A stretch of 64,000 nt of DNA from Glo-17 sp964549735 (GCA_964549735.1 CAZJWO010000001.1:42649-106648); one strand, 5' to 3'. Counted from the stretch's first letter, positions 51,422 through 62,062 are shown. The notes: generated by a model not told the origin, from the letters alone. Numbers and translations: made by a program.

Positions 51422-52645
51422 CTAGAACGTCGCCCGCTCGCGGTTGAAAGGCGTGATCTCGCGCAGCCGCTGGACGATCCGCGGCACGACCTGCGCCACG
51501 TAATCGATCTCCCGTTCGGTGTTGAAGCGCGAGAGGGAGAACCGGATCGAACCATGCGCGGCGATGAACGGCACGCCCATCGCCTTCAGCACGTGGGACG
51601 GCTCCAGCGACCCGCTCGTGCAGGCCGAACCCGAGGACGCCGCGATGCCGGCGCGGTCCAGCAGCAGCAGGATGCCTTCGCCCTCGATGTAGTCGAAGCT
51701 GAGGTTCGTCGTGTTCGGCAGGCGGGGCTCGGCGGCACCGTTGCGCCGGCAATCGGCGACGGCGCCCAGGATCTGCGCCTCGAGGCGATCGCGCAGCCGC
51801 GCGACGGCGACGACTTCTTCGGCGCGGTGCCGATCGGCCAGCTCGCAAGCGGCGCCCAATGCCACGCAGGAGGCCACGTTCTCGGTGCCGGCGCGCCGGC
51901 CGCGCTCCTGGTGGCCGCCGACGATCAACGGCCGCAGCCGCGTGCCCCGGCGCACGAAGAGCGCGCCGACACCCTTCGGCGCGTGCAGCTTGTGCCCGCT
52001 GAGCGCGAGCATGTCCACGCCCGCCAGGGCCTGCAGATCCAGCGGCAGCTTGCCGACCGCCTGCACCGCGTCGACGTGGAACACGGCGCCGTGGGCCTTG
52101 ACGATCGCCGCGATCGCCGCGGTGTCGAAGATCACGCCGGTCTCGTTGTTGGCCATCATGATCGAGACGATGGCCGTCTCGGGACGCAGCTTCGCCCGCA
52201 GTTCGTCGAGATCGAGCCGTCCTTCGCCGTCGACGCCGAGGAAATCGACAGCGTAGCCATGCCGTTTCTCGAGGTCCCGGCAGAGTCCGAGCACGGCGGG
52301 ATGCTCCACGGCCGAGGTGATGATGTGCTTCTTGTCGGGATAGGCCCGCAAGGTGCCCCAGATCGCGAGGTTGTCGCTCTCGCTGCCGCCGGCGGTGAAG
52401 ATGATCTCGCTCTCATGGCGCGCGCCGAGCAAGGCGGCCACCTGTTCGCGGGCCCTAGCCAGCCCGCGGCCGGCCGACGCCCCGAAGCGGTGCATGCTCG
52501 ACGGATTGCCGTAGTGCTCCACGAGGTAGGGCATCATGGCCTCGACGACCTCGGGCGCGACCCGTGTCGTGGCGTTGTTGTCCAGGTAGATGCCCTCGGC
52601 GGGCGCGGGCGCCAGGCCCGCCAGGAGATCGAACGCGCCGCTCAC
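51422..52645 (-). CDS. nifS: Cysteine desulfurase (NifS/IscS type)
   Basis: A 407-residue PLP enzyme that takes sulfur from cysteine for Fe-S assembly. Seen: YLDNNATTRVAPEVVEAM, His115 (EHPAV), Asp192 (VDAVQAVG), PLP-lysine Lys219 (LSGHKLHAPKG) and the mobile loop with catalytic Cys342 (SSGSACTSGSLEPSHVLKAMG). The loop is of the long NifS/IscS (type I) form. The start is GTG 52645, making a GTGA overlap with nifU, its scaffold partner. Confidence 0.95.
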   Translation of the reverse strand: MSGAFDLLAGLAPAPAEGIYLDNNATTRVAPEVVEAMMPYLVEHYGNPSSMHRFGASAGRGLARAREQVAALLGARHESEIIFTAGGSESDNLAIWGTLRAYPDKKHIITSAVEHPAVLGLCRDLEKRHGYAVDFLGVDGEGRLDLDELRAKLRPETAIVSIMMANNETGVIFDTAAIAAIVKAHGAVFHVDAVQAVGKLPLDLQALAGVDMLALSGHKLHAPKGVGALFVRRGTRLRPLIVGGHQERGRRAGTENVASCVALGAACELADRHRAEEVVAVARLRDRLEAQILGAVADCRRNGAAEPRLPNTTNLSFDYIEGEGILLLLDRAGIAASSGSACTSGSLEPSHVLKAMGVPFIAAHGSIRFSLSRFNTEREIDYVAQVVPRIVQRLREITPFNRERATF

Positions 52646-53520
52646 GAAGTGACCTCGATGACCTGCAGATCTTCGCGCACGTGGCGCCGCAGCTCGGCCT
52701 CGACGTAGTCCTTGAGCGTCACGTCGGCGGCGCGGCAGGCCGCGCAGGCGCCCGTCAGGCGCACGAAGACCTTCCCTTCGTTGTACCGCACCAGCTCGAT
52801 GTCGCCGCCATCGTTGCGCAGGGCGACGGCGATGTCGTTCTCCAGCAGATCCTGGATGCGCCGGACCATCTCGCGGTCGGCCGCGCTCTCGGCGCGCGGC
52901 TGGACGGCGAGTTGCACGAGGCGCGGCCTGCCGCCGCGGGCCCGCTCCTGCCGGCATTCCTCGATGATGTGCTCGATGTCGTGATGGCAATCGCCGCAGC
53001 CGCCGCCGGCCTTCGTGTAGTTCGTCACGTCCTCCACGGTCTCCAGGCCGTGCTGCAGGACGGCGTCACGGATCGTGTCCTTGGTCACGGAGTAGCAATG
53101 GCAGACCATGACGCCCTGGCTCAGCAGGTGGCACGGCACGCCGCGGCCGAGGCGTTTGTAGTAGTCGATCATCGCCGCTTCCAGGGCCTCGCGGCCCATG
53201 ACCGAGCAATGCATCTTCTCGCGCGGCAGGCCGCCCAGCTCGCGCGCGATGTCCTCGTTGGTGATCGCCGCCGCCTCCTCGAGGGTCCGGCCCTTGAGCA
53301 TCTCCGTCAGGATGGAACTGGACGCGATCGCGCTGCCGCAACCGAAGGTCTGGAACTTCGCATCGGCGATGCGGCCGTCGGCGTCGAGCCGGAAGCTCAG
53401 GCGCAGCGCGTCTCCGCACGCGATCGAGCCGACCTCGCCGACACCGTCGGCATCCGGCACCTGACCCACGTTGCGCGGGTTCAGGAAGTGGTCCATCACC
53501 TTCTCGGAATAGTTCCACAT
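52642..53520 (-). CDS. nifU: Fe-S cluster scaffold protein NifU (three-domain)
   Basis: A 292-residue modular scaffold. The N-terminal IscU domain has Cys35 (SIACGDAL), Cys61 (TFGCGSA) and Cys105 (MHCSVMG). The central BFD-like [2Fe-2S] domain has Cys140/Cys142 (VCHCYSVT) and Cys175/Cys178 (GGCGDCH). The C-terminal Nfu domain has Cys259/Cys262 (GACAACRAAD). It receives sulfur from NifS, encoded directly downstream. No nitrogenase genes are here, so this is probably the general Fe-S system, which would also serve the Fe-S protein RicT. The start has GAGGGG 7 bases upstream. Confidence 0.96.
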   Translation of the reverse strand: MWNYSEKVMDHFLNPRNVGQVPDADGVGEVGSIACGDALRLSFRLDADGRIADAKFQTFGCGSAIASSSILTEMLKGRTLEEAAAITNEDIARELGGLPREKMHCSVMGREALEAAMIDYYKRLGRGVPCHLLSQGVMVCHCYSVTKDTIRDAVLQHGLETVEDVTNYTKAGGGCGDCHHDIEHIIEECRQERARGGRPRLVQLAVQPRAESAADREMVRRIQDLLENDIAVALRNDGGDIELVRYNEGKVFVRLTGACAACRAADVTLKDYVEAELRRHVREDLQVIEVTS

Positions 53521-53587
53521 GGCTCACCCCTCAAGCCCGCGAGGCATCCACCGGTCCAACTCCAATGTAAGTGTCCTGATCGATTCA

Positions 53588-55708
53588 TCAAGCGGGGTCC
53601 GATCGCGAACGCACGCGCTGTCCGTACCACAGTTCGAAGGCCAGCAGGAGCAACGCCGCCGCCAGCAGTCCGCGGGTCAGATCGCGCCCGGTCAGCGCCC
53701 GGCCGAGACCCGCTACGCCTCCGTCGCCGAGGTCGACGACGCTGCCGAGACCCGCGGCGCGCAGGCGACGGCCCAGCTCCGCGGGCGGCAGCACCGCGGG
53801 TTCGGACTCGGCCGCCGGCACGACGGCCGGCACGACCCCGAGCGTATCGCCGCCGGCCCGGAACACGTGGAAACCGGCGCGTTCGGCCGGCGGCCCGACG
53901 AGCACCGGCACCGCGCCTCGCCAGGTGAGCGTCGCGGGCGCCGGCCGCCCACGAGGCGGCAGGAGCACTTCGATGTTGCCGGCGCTGTCGCCGGGCTTCA
54001 GGCGCAGGCGCTCCGGCGGCAGGGGCAGCACCGGCGGCCGTCCGACGTCCAGGCTCGCCTCCTGATCGCTGCCGGCGGCCAGCCGGGCCGCCAAGCGCTG
54101 CACCAGAGGCAGGAACAGCGGATGGAGCATGAGATCGGTGGCGTCGCGGCGCAGGTGGAACGGCAGCAACGCCCAGCGTCCGGCGCCCAGTTCGCCCTCG
54201 AGCAGCAACGGCGCGCCCGCGTCGCTGGCCAGGACGACCCGGGCCTCGCCCTCGGCCACGGCGAAGTAGCGGTGCCAGCGGATGGTCGCCAGCCCTCGCA
54301 GCGCCGTCTCGTCGAGGTCCGCCACGAGCGGATGACCGGGATCGACCTCGCGCGCGCGTTCCGCCTGGTCGGCCGCCCGCGCGCGCCACTCGGCCTGCCG
54401 AGGCAGACCCACGACGGGCAGGACGCTCTCGCGCAGCTCCTCGGCCAGCGTCGGATCGCCGACCAGCAGCAGCAGGCCGCCCCCGCCGGTCAGCCACTCG
54501 CGCAACACGCCGCCCAGCCGGCGCCCCGGCGCGCCCGCGTCGACCATGACCAGAAGGTCGGTGCCGGCCAGGTCGCTCGCCAGCAGGCTGTCCGCCGGCA
54601 CGCTCCGCACGCGCAGCGCGCCATCGCCGCGGCCCGCCGGATCCATCGCCCGCTGCAGGTAGCGCCAGCCCCCCCGGCCCAGCGGGTCGCGGTCCGCGCC
54701 GTGGACGAGCAGGACGCGCAGCGTGGCGGGCACCGTCAGGACGAACGGACGCACGTCGTCGGCGGGCAACCGGTCGGGATCCTTGCCGATCCGGCCCAGG
54801 TACAGGCCGGGCTCCGGCACGGCCAGCGGGAAGGTCACCGTGACCGCGCCGGACGGGATGTCCGCGGCCGTCGCGGGGACCTCCGCCACCCGGCGGCCGT
54901 CGAGCTCCAACCAGAAGGTCTGCCCGTCGCGCTCCGGACGCACGACGGCCTCGATCCCGACGACCTCGCCCGGACGCACGACGCGACCGGGCAACCGGAC
55001 GTCCAGCACGCCGCCGCCCGGCACGCCGTCGCCGACGCGATGGATCAGGAGTCGAGCGCCGGCGCCGGCCAGCTCGGCGGCGGCCGCCTCGAGCCCGGGG
55101 TGAACGACCGCCTGGAGGTCCGATAGCAGCACCACCTCGACCGGCCGCGCTGGCGCGCTGCGCGCCAGCCGCGCCGCTTCGCGCAACGCCGCCGCCAGAT
55201 CGCCGGGACCGTCCGTAGCCACGGCACCCGCGAGAGCGGCCCGCGCCGGCGGGCCCGCGGGCAGCCACGCCGCGAAGATCGGCTGCGCGGCGGCGCCCGC
55301 CCGCAGGGCATGCACGGACGCCTCGGCGGGCAGCGCGGCCATCATCTCCCCGGCCAGGGCGACCGCGACCTCGAAGCGCGAGCGTCCGTCCGGCTCCTGG
55401 GCCTGCATGCTGGCGCTCGCGTCGAGCAGGAAGAGCACGGCACGGCCGCCTCCCCCGGGCAGACCGCCCCAATGCGGGCGCGCCGCCGCCAGCGCCAGGC
55501 AGCAGACGATGAGCATGCGCAGCATGAGAAGCAGCCAGCGCTGCAGGCCGCGCCGGCGGGCCTGCCGCGTCTCGGCGGCTTGCAGGAAACGCAGATCGCC
55601 GAACTCGATCCGGCGCCGCCGGCGCCGGCTCAGGAAATGGATGACGACCGGAACGGCCGCCGCCAGCATGCCGAACAGCAGGGCCGGATTCAGGAAGCTG
55701 AGCGGCAT
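53588..55708 (-). CDS. BatA-like membrane protein with von Willebrand factor A domain
   Basis: A 706-residue protein. The N-terminal BatA signature PLSFLNPALLFGMLAAAVPVVIHFLSRRR gives one membrane helix followed by a basic stretch, with a second helix at about 58-77. The VWA domain (about 88-235) has the metal site D96-A-S-A-S100 and LLSDLQAV. A further Ig/CARDB-like and glutamine-amidotransferase-like region fills about 240-500 (VLLVHGADRDPLG…GGGLLLLVGD). A last helix lies near the C-terminus (LLAAALLLLAFELWYG). Such proteins act with MoxR and DUF58 proteins in metal-dependent envelope or stress functions. The start overlaps the DUF58 stop by one base (TGATG). Confidence 0.88.
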   Translation of the reverse strand: MPLSFLNPALLFGMLAAAVPVVIHFLSRRRRRRIEFGDLRFLQAAETRQARRRGLQRWLLLMLRMLIVCCLALAAARPHWGGLPGGGGRAVLFLLDASASMQAQEPDGRSRFEVAVALAGEMMAALPAEASVHALRAGAAAQPIFAAWLPAGPPARAALAGAVATDGPGDLAAALREAARLARSAPARPVEVVLLSDLQAVVHPGLEAAAAELAGAGARLLIHRVGDGVPGGGVLDVRLPGRVVRPGEVVGIEAVVRPERDGQTFWLELDGRRVAEVPATAADIPSGAVTVTFPLAVPEPGLYLGRIGKDPDRLPADDVRPFVLTVPATLRVLLVHGADRDPLGRGGWRYLQRAMDPAGRGDGALRVRSVPADSLLASDLAGTDLLVMVDAGAPGRRLGGVLREWLTGGGGLLLLVGDPTLAEELRESVLPVVGLPRQAEWRARAADQAERAREVDPGHPLVADLDETALRGLATIRWHRYFAVAEGEARVVLASDAGAPLLLEGELGAGRWALLPFHLRRDATDLMLHPLFLPLVQRLAARLAAGSDQEASLDVGRPPVLPLPPERLRLKPGDSAGNIEVLLPPRGRPAPATLTWRGAVPVLVGPPAERAGFHVFRAGGDTLGVVPAVVPAAESEPAVLPPAELGRRLRAAGLGSVVDLGDGGVAGLGRALTGRDLTRGLLAAALLLLAFELWYGQRVRSRSDPA

Positions 55709-56609
55709 CAATGCAGCCTTCCGCGTTTCATGAGGTAGGCGCCGAGCGCGGCGGCCACGGGCCGGTCGGTCGTCATCTCGACCAGATCGACGAGGTGCCG
55801 CCGGCACTCGTGGCGCAGCGTCCGCCGCCACAGTTCGAAGCGCTCGCGGTAGTCCGCACGCACGTGCGCGGGTTCGGTCCGCACCCGGCGGCCAGGCTCC
55901 TCGAGCGAGGTGAACTCGACCTCGCCCGGATAGTCGAGCGCGACCTCGCGGGGATCCAGGATCTGGCAGACGAGCACTTCATGGCCACGATGGCGGAAAT
56001 GCTTCAGGCCCGAGAGCACGGCCGCAGGATCGTCGAAGAGGTCGCTCAGCAGCACGACCAGCCCGCGTCGCGGCAAGCGCTCGGCCATCGCGTGCAGCAC
56101 CGGTCCCAGGTCGGTCCCCAGGCCCTGGGGCGCCTCCTTGAGACCCTTGAGCAACTGGAAGAGCTGGCGGCGCACCGAGCGCGCGGGCACGCGCAGAAGG
56201 GGCCGCTCGTCGAACGCCACGAGGCCGACCGCGTCGTTCTGACGCAGCAGCATGTACGCCAGGCAGGCGGCCAGGATCCGCGCGTAATCGAGCTTGCTGG
56301 CCCGCGTCCGGGGATCGCCGTTGAAGCGCATGCTGGCCGAGCAATCCAGCAGCAGGGTGCAGCGTAGGTTGGTCTCCTCGGCGAAGACCTTCTGGTAGGC
56401 GAGGTCCCGGCGTGCCAGCACGCGCCAGTCGAGATGGGTCGTCGCCTCGCCCGGCTGGTAGCGGCGATACTCGGCGAACTCGGCCGAGAAACCGTGGTAC
56501 GGGCTGCGGTGCAGCCCCGTCAGGAAGCCCTCGACGAGCAGCCGCGCCAGCAGGTCGAGGCGGTCCAGCTGGCTCGCCAGGGCGGGCGTGATGAGTTCGA
56601 CGGCCGCAC

Positions 56610-56613
<4 letters not shown>
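55708..56613 (-). CDS. DUF58 protein with VWA-like fold
   Basis: A 301-residue soluble protein. The DUF58 motif EFAEYRRYQPGEATTHLDWRVLARRDLAYQKVFAEE is at about 46-81. A VWA-like metal site follows at D90-C-S-A-S, with VVLLSDLFDDPAAV later. DUF58 proteins are encoded beside MoxR ATPases almost everywhere they occur and are thought to be recruited or remodelled by them. The GTG start overlaps the moxR stop (GTGA), and the stop overlaps the VWA gene. The three form one tight operon. Confidence 0.92.
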
Positions 56614-57593
<980 letters not shown>

Positions 57594-57781
57594 GGCATTC
57601 TCCCTGTCGATGGTGGCGGCGGCCAACGGCGCGTGCGGCATGCGGCGCGCGTCCAGCAGTCTAAGCCAAGCCCGCTGCAGACACAAACGCGCCGGCCAGG
57701 CGCGCGGCCCGGTCGCTGACGGGAAATTGCCTTGGCCGCCTGGAAGTTCCTCACTATTCTGCTGCCGACGGGAGGTCGCTC

Positions 57782-59086
57782 TTGCACAAGAAGTTCTACC
57801 GCGCGCTCGAGCAGCTGCTGCGGAACATCGACGCCTCGGCCGGCGACGAGCAGATGCTGCACAAGGTCGTCCAGGTGCTCGTGGCGCCAGAGAACGCGCG
57901 GCTCTTCGGCATCGCCAGCGGTCGAGTCTACCGCGAACGCGCGCTGGACTACGTGCTCATCGAGAGCGTCGGCGAATACGGCGAGGCCATCGAAGGCAAG
58001 ACCATCGGCAAGGATTACGCGCCGGTGCAGCATCTGCTGCAGCAGCGGCTCTGGCTGTTCCGGCCCGACAGCCCCGGCTACGACGCCGAGCTCGAAGCCC
58101 AGTTCAGCCACATGAACAACGCCGCGATCGTGGTCGGCCAGAACCCCTCCTACATCCTCAGCTTCGGCGTCGAGCAGGAGGACCGCGACGACCTGCTCGT
58201 CATGCTGGAGGCGATCCGCGCGGCGATCGGGCTGAAGCTGCGCCAGGGCACCCTGGAGAACCAGCTGCGGCAGGCGCAGGCGATCCAGCTGTCGCTGCTG
58301 CCGCAGCGCTTGCCGGAGCTGCCGGGCTTCGAGATCGCCGCCGTCACCCTGCCCGCCGAAGAAGTCGGCGGCGACGTCTACGACGTCCAGCCGCTGGAGC
58401 CGGGCATGCTCGGCCTTTTGATCGCCGACGCCAGCGGCCACGGCCTGCCGGCGGCGCTGCAGGCCCGCGACGTCATCGTCGGCATGCGCATGGCCCAGTC
58501 GCACAGCGAGAGGATCACCGCCCAGGTGGAGCGCCTCAACGAGGTCGTCCACCGGACGATCCTGGTCAGCCGCTTCATCACGCTCTTCTACGCGGAGGTC
58601 GAGGACACCGGCAACCTGACGTACGTCAACGCCGGACACTGTCCGCCGCTGCTGCTGACCCCGGCCGGCGAGGTCTATCAGCTGCAGACCAGCGGGCCGG
58701 TGCTCGGACCGTTGCCCGAAGCTGTCTATCGCCGCTGCTACATGACGCTGCGCCCGGGCGAGATGCTCGTGCTGTTCACCGACGGCGTGCTGGAACGGCC
58801 CGCGCCGGGCGAAGAGGCCGACGAAGAGCGGGAGGCGAGCGAGTTCGGCCTCGCGAACCTGGTGCGGCTCTGCCTGGCGCACCGGCACGGGTCGTCGCAG
58901 GACCTGGTGCAGGCGGTGGTGCAGGCGGTGCGTGATTTCGGCGGCGGTCTGCCGCTGCAGGACGACGTGACGGTCATGGCGGTCAAGCGGCTGGCGCTCA
59001 GCGGCGATCATCAGCAGGAGTCGCTGACGCCGATCAGCCTGGACGTCGACGGTCTGCCGTCAGCTCCGCAACCGCCGCCCGCTTGA
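57782..59086 (+). CDS. SpoIIE-type PP2C serine phosphatase with N-terminal sensor domain
   Basis: A 434-residue soluble protein. The N-terminal 150 residues form a GAF-like or related sensor (FYRALEQLLRNIDASAGDEQMLHKVVQVLV…ESVGEYGEAIEGKTIG). A short coiled linker (LENQLRQAQAIQLSLLPQRLPEL) is typical before SpoIIE domains. The phosphatase has metal motifs GGDVYDV, DASGHGLPAAL, VNAGHCPP, FTDGVLE and DDVTVMAVK. Enzymes of this type usually dephosphorylate anti-sigma-antagonist proteins; no such partner is encoded nearby. The start is TTG 57782 with GGGAGG 6 bases upstream. It ends 21 bases from the convergent glycosyltransferase-like gene. Confidence 0.88.
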   Translation: MHKKFYRALEQLLRNIDASAGDEQMLHKVVQVLVAPENARLFGIASGRVYRERALDYVLIESVGEYGEAIEGKTIGKDYAPVQHLLQQRLWLFRPDSPGYDAELEAQFSHMNNAAIVVGQNPSYILSFGVEQEDRDDLLVMLEAIRAAIGLKLRQGTLENQLRQAQAIQLSLLPQRLPELPGFEIAAVTLPAEEVGGDVYDVQPLEPGMLGLLIADASGHGLPAALQARDVIVGMRMAQSHSERITAQVERLNEVVHRTILVSRFITLFYAEVEDTGNLTYVNAGHCPPLLLTPAGEVYQLQTSGPVLGPLPEAVYRRCYMTLRPGEMLVLFTDGVLERPAPGEEADEEREASEFGLANLVRLCLAHRHGSSQDLVQAVVQAVRDFGGGLPLQDDVTVMAVKRLALSGDHQQESLTPISLDVDGLPSAPQPPPA

Positions 59087-59107
59087 CGCCGCCGGCGACG
59101 TCTGCGC

Positions 59108-60766
59108 TCAGGGCGCCGGCCGCAGGCGGTAGGTCGCGATCGTCCAGTCCTGGCCCTCGCGCAGCCCCACGCCGCGCATCACGCACGTATCGACAAGCTC
59201 GAAGAACACGCCGTGCACGGTGCGGCCGGCCCAGCGCGGCGCGCCCTCCCAGCGGTCCACGAACCAGTCGGGCGGCCGTCCCGGACGCAGGTCGTTGCGC
59301 AGCCACAGTCCGCTGGCGACCATCTCCTGGAAGCCGACCTGGCGCCCGATGGCCATGATCTCCGGGCTGACCAGCCCCATCAGGTCCAGCACGCGACGGT
59401 CGCTGCCGTAGGCCAGCGCGCCGATGTCCAGCGCGGCGATGACGGCATCCGGCGGCGAGTGTTCGCCGATCCAGACGCCCTTGTCCAAGTAGCAGGCCAC
59501 GACCCCGGCCGTGAAGCTCCGCGCGTGCGGGCGTACGAACGCCACCGTCAACACGACGTTGCCCAGGAGCGCCAGGCCGCAGACGGCCGCGGCCAGCCAG
59601 CGGCGCACGACCGCGCGCCCGCGGTAGGCGGCGGTGACGTCCAGAAGCCAGTAGGCCAGCACGCCCATGGCCAGCAGCAGCACCGGAGACAGCGGGCAGA
59701 GGTAGCGGCTGATCGTCCAGACCCGGTTGACGGCATAGCCGCCGAGCAGGATGGCGGTCCAGGTCACCGCCACCAGCACGAGTCCGACCGCGGGCCAGTA
59801 GCGCCAGGCGGGGTCGGCCTCCCTGGCGTCCGGTTCGAGGCCCTGGCGCTCCTGCCGCCAGCGCTCGACGAGCACGTAGACGATCAGCGCGCCGAACCCC
59901 AGCCAGAGCACGCCCTGCGTCAATCCGAGTTGCTGCAGCGAGCGGCCGAGCGAGGCGGCGATCGCGCCCAGTCCGCCGGCGGGATCGTAGCTCTTGGCCG
60001 CCGCCGTGCCGGGGATCCAGCGGCCGAACGCGTGCTGCGCGTAGAGCAGCCACGGCAGGACCACGACCAGCCAGCCCAGCCCGGCGGCCAGGAGCGGCGC
60101 CTGGGGCCGCGCCTGATGGCGACCCGCAGACCCGGCCAGCTGATCGCCCTCGCGGTACTCGGCGATCAGCAGCCAGGGCAGTGCGCTCGGCGCCAGCAGC
60201 AGGAACTCGGGCCGCACGAGCGCCGCCAGTCCCGCCGCGACGCCCCAGGCCAGGTAGCGCGGCCAGAGCGGCCGACGCCGCAGCGGCTCGGGACTGACCG
60301 CCGGCGTCATGACGAATGGCCAGAGCAGGAGGAGCAGGCTGGCGGTCGCCAGCGGCGTCTCCATGCCGGACATCGTCCAGCGCAGGAACCAGGCGTCGCA
60401 GGCGCCGAGCAGGAAGAGCCACCAGCGCCAGGTCTCGGGGAACGCGAGGCGGCGAATCAGGCCGGCCAGCAGCACGATCACCAGGATGCCCGACACCAGC
60501 CCCAGCACCCACGTCGCCGCCGGACCGGACAGCCCCAGCTTGAACAGCGCGACCAGGCCGAGGATCCACAGCGGGCTGGTGGCGCCGTAGGTGCTCTCGC
60601 CGGGGTTGAACGAGAATTCGCCGCGGCCGGCGAGATTCTCGGCGTAGCGCAGATGGATGTACGTATCGTCGGTGACGTAGCCGCGCAGCAGCAGGTGCGC
60701 AGCCAACAGGATGAGCAGGCCCACCAGAAGCCGGGCGCTGTGGTGGCGGGCGCCGAGAGCGTTCAT
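59108..60766 (-). CDS. GT-C-type glycosyltransferase-like polytopic membrane protein
   Basis: A 552-residue membrane protein with about ten hydrophobic segments. After the first span it has TDDTYIHLRYAENLAGRGEFSFNPGESTYGATSPLW. This loop carries the acidic pair seen in GT-C enzymes that use polyprenyl-phosphate sugars (arabinosyl/mannosyl-transferase-like). The last 130 residues form an extracytoplasmic domain (VIAALDIGALAYGSDRRVLDLMGLVSPEI…VFFELV). The closest type known to me is the AftB/LafA-like membrane glycosyltransferase, but donor and acceptor cannot be told. It stands alone between the phosphatase and the phosphofructokinase genes. Confidence 0.75.
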   Translation of the reverse strand: MNALGARHHSARLLVGLLILLAAHLLLRGYVTDDTYIHLRYAENLAGRGEFSFNPGESTYGATSPLWILGLVALFKLGLSGPAATWVLGLVSGILVIVLLAGLIRRLAFPETWRWWLFLLGACDAWFLRWTMSGMETPLATASLLLLLWPFVMTPAVSPEPLRRRPLWPRYLAWGVAAGLAALVRPEFLLLAPSALPWLLIAEYREGDQLAGSAGRHQARPQAPLLAAGLGWLVVVLPWLLYAQHAFGRWIPGTAAAKSYDPAGGLGAIAASLGRSLQQLGLTQGVLWLGFGALIVYVLVERWRQERQGLEPDAREADPAWRYWPAVGLVLVAVTWTAILLGGYAVNRVWTISRYLCPLSPVLLLAMGVLAYWLLDVTAAYRGRAVVRRWLAAAVCGLALLGNVVLTVAFVRPHARSFTAGVVACYLDKGVWIGEHSPPDAVIAALDIGALAYGSDRRVLDLMGLVSPEIMAIGRQVGFQEMVASGLWLRNDLRPGRPPDWFVDRWEGAPRWAGRTVHGVFFELVDTCVMRGVGLREGQDWTIATYRLRPAP

Positions 60767-60856
60767 GCGTGCCTCCGGCCGTCAGGCGTGCGGACCGACG
60801 GCAGAGCATAATCCGGCCGCGCGCCGCTTCCTAGCGCCATTTGGCCGCGCGCCGTG

Positions 60857-62023
60857 TCAGCGCAGGAACATCGGCAGGTTGGCGACCCGCGTAACGTGGG
60901 GCCGGTAGTTCTCGCGGTCGTAGAAGCGGTCGACGTCGACGTGCTTCTTGCCGGCGACCACGGAGTTCAAGCCGACCGTCGTGTACTTGCCTTCCTGCAG
61001 CGCCACCATCAAGCCGCTGGCGCCGTCCAGCAGCATGTCCATCGCCAGATTGCCGAAGTTCATGGCCACCATGCGGTCCAGGGCGTCCGGCTTGCCGCAG
61101 CGCATCATGTAGCCGAGCTCCTGGTAGGTGGTGTTGATGCCGGTCAGCTCGGTGATCTGGTCGGAAAGCAGAAGGCCTATGCCGCCCAGCTTCTGATGCC
61201 CGTAGGCGTCGGCTTCGCCGCGCTGCACGACGCTGCCCTCGAGCTCGGTCGCGCCCTCGCTGATCGTCATGACCGAGTAGCGGCTGGGATTGCTGCGCTT
61301 GTCCTCGACCAGGAAGCGCGCCAGCTTCTCGACGTCGAAGGGCACTTCGCTGATGATGACCCGGTCGACTCCCGCCAGGTAGCCCGACATCAGCGCCGTC
61401 TCGCCGCTGTGCCGGCCGAAGACCTCGATGACCCCGATGCGCTCGTGGCTGCCGATCGGCGTGCGCAGCTGGTCGATCCCGTCGACGGCGCGGGTGATCG
61501 CCGTCGAGAAGCCGATGCAGTAGTCGGTGCCGTAGACGTCGTTGTCCATCGTCTTGGGAATGGCGATCTGGGGAAAGCCGGCCTCGTTCAAGACGGCGGC
61601 GTAGCTGAGCGTGTCGTCGCCGCCGATCGGGATCAAGGCGTCGATCCTGAGGTCCTCGAGGTTGGCGATCACGGTCTCGGTCACGTCGACCGGGAACGGA
61701 CCTTTGCCGTACTTGGCCTTCAGGTGCTCGGGCATGTCCTTTTCGCGGAGGCGGGCGGGATTGGTGCGCGACGTGTGCAGAAAGGTGCCGCCGGAACGGT
61801 CGATGGGACGCACGTGCGGCCAGTCGAGCTCCATGATCCACTGCTCGTTGTGCAGCGCGTCGCCAGGTCTGTAGTTCACCAGGCCCGCCCAACCGCGCCG
61901 GATCCCGACCACCTGGATCCCCGCTTTCATGGCGCGGTAGAAAACCTGCTTCATCGCGTTGTTCAAGCCGGGGACATCGCCGCCGCCGGTCATGATGGCG
62001 ATGCGTCGGATCTTGCGGCTCAT
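60857..62023 (-). CDS. pfp: 6-phosphofructokinase, pyrophosphate-type signature
   Basis: A 388-residue group II/III-type phosphofructokinase. The phosphoryl-donor site reads GGDD (134-137) and the active-site loop reads PKTMDND (156-162), with Lys157. ATP-using enzymes of the E. coli type have GGDG and PGTIDND. Asp in the GGDD position with Lys in the loop is the known signature of pyrophosphate-dependent enzymes, which work reversibly in glycolysis and gluconeogenesis. The substrate loop RTPIGSHERIGVIEVFGRHSG is normal. It starts at ATG 62023 and is followed at 40 bases upstream by the adenosine deaminase gene on the same strand. Confidence 0.9.
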   Translation of the reverse strand: MSRKIRRIAIMTGGGDVPGLNNAMKQVFYRAMKAGIQVVGIRRGWAGLVNYRPGDALHNEQWIMELDWPHVRPIDRSGGTFLHTSRTNPARLREKDMPEHLKAKYGKGPFPVDVTETVIANLEDLRIDALIPIGGDDTLSYAAVLNEAGFPQIAIPKTMDNDVYGTDYCIGFSTAITRAVDGIDQLRTPIGSHERIGVIEVFGRHSGETALMSGYLAGVDRVIISEVPFDVEKLARFLVEDKRSNPSRYSVMTISEGATELEGSVVQRGEADAYGHQKLGGIGLLLSDQITELTGINTTYQELGYMMRCGKPDALDRMVAMNFGNLAMDMLLDGASGLMVALQEGKYTTVGLNSVVAGKKHVDVDRFYDRENYRPHVTRVANLPMFLR

Positions 62024-62062
62024 CTCGGTCCTCTCGCTGGCAGTTGGCTCAGCTCGATCGGT

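Noticed and set aside
60814..60855. GGCCGCGCGCCG occurring twice after pfp
   Set aside because: A direct repeat of low-complexity GC sequence that forms no convincing terminator or site.
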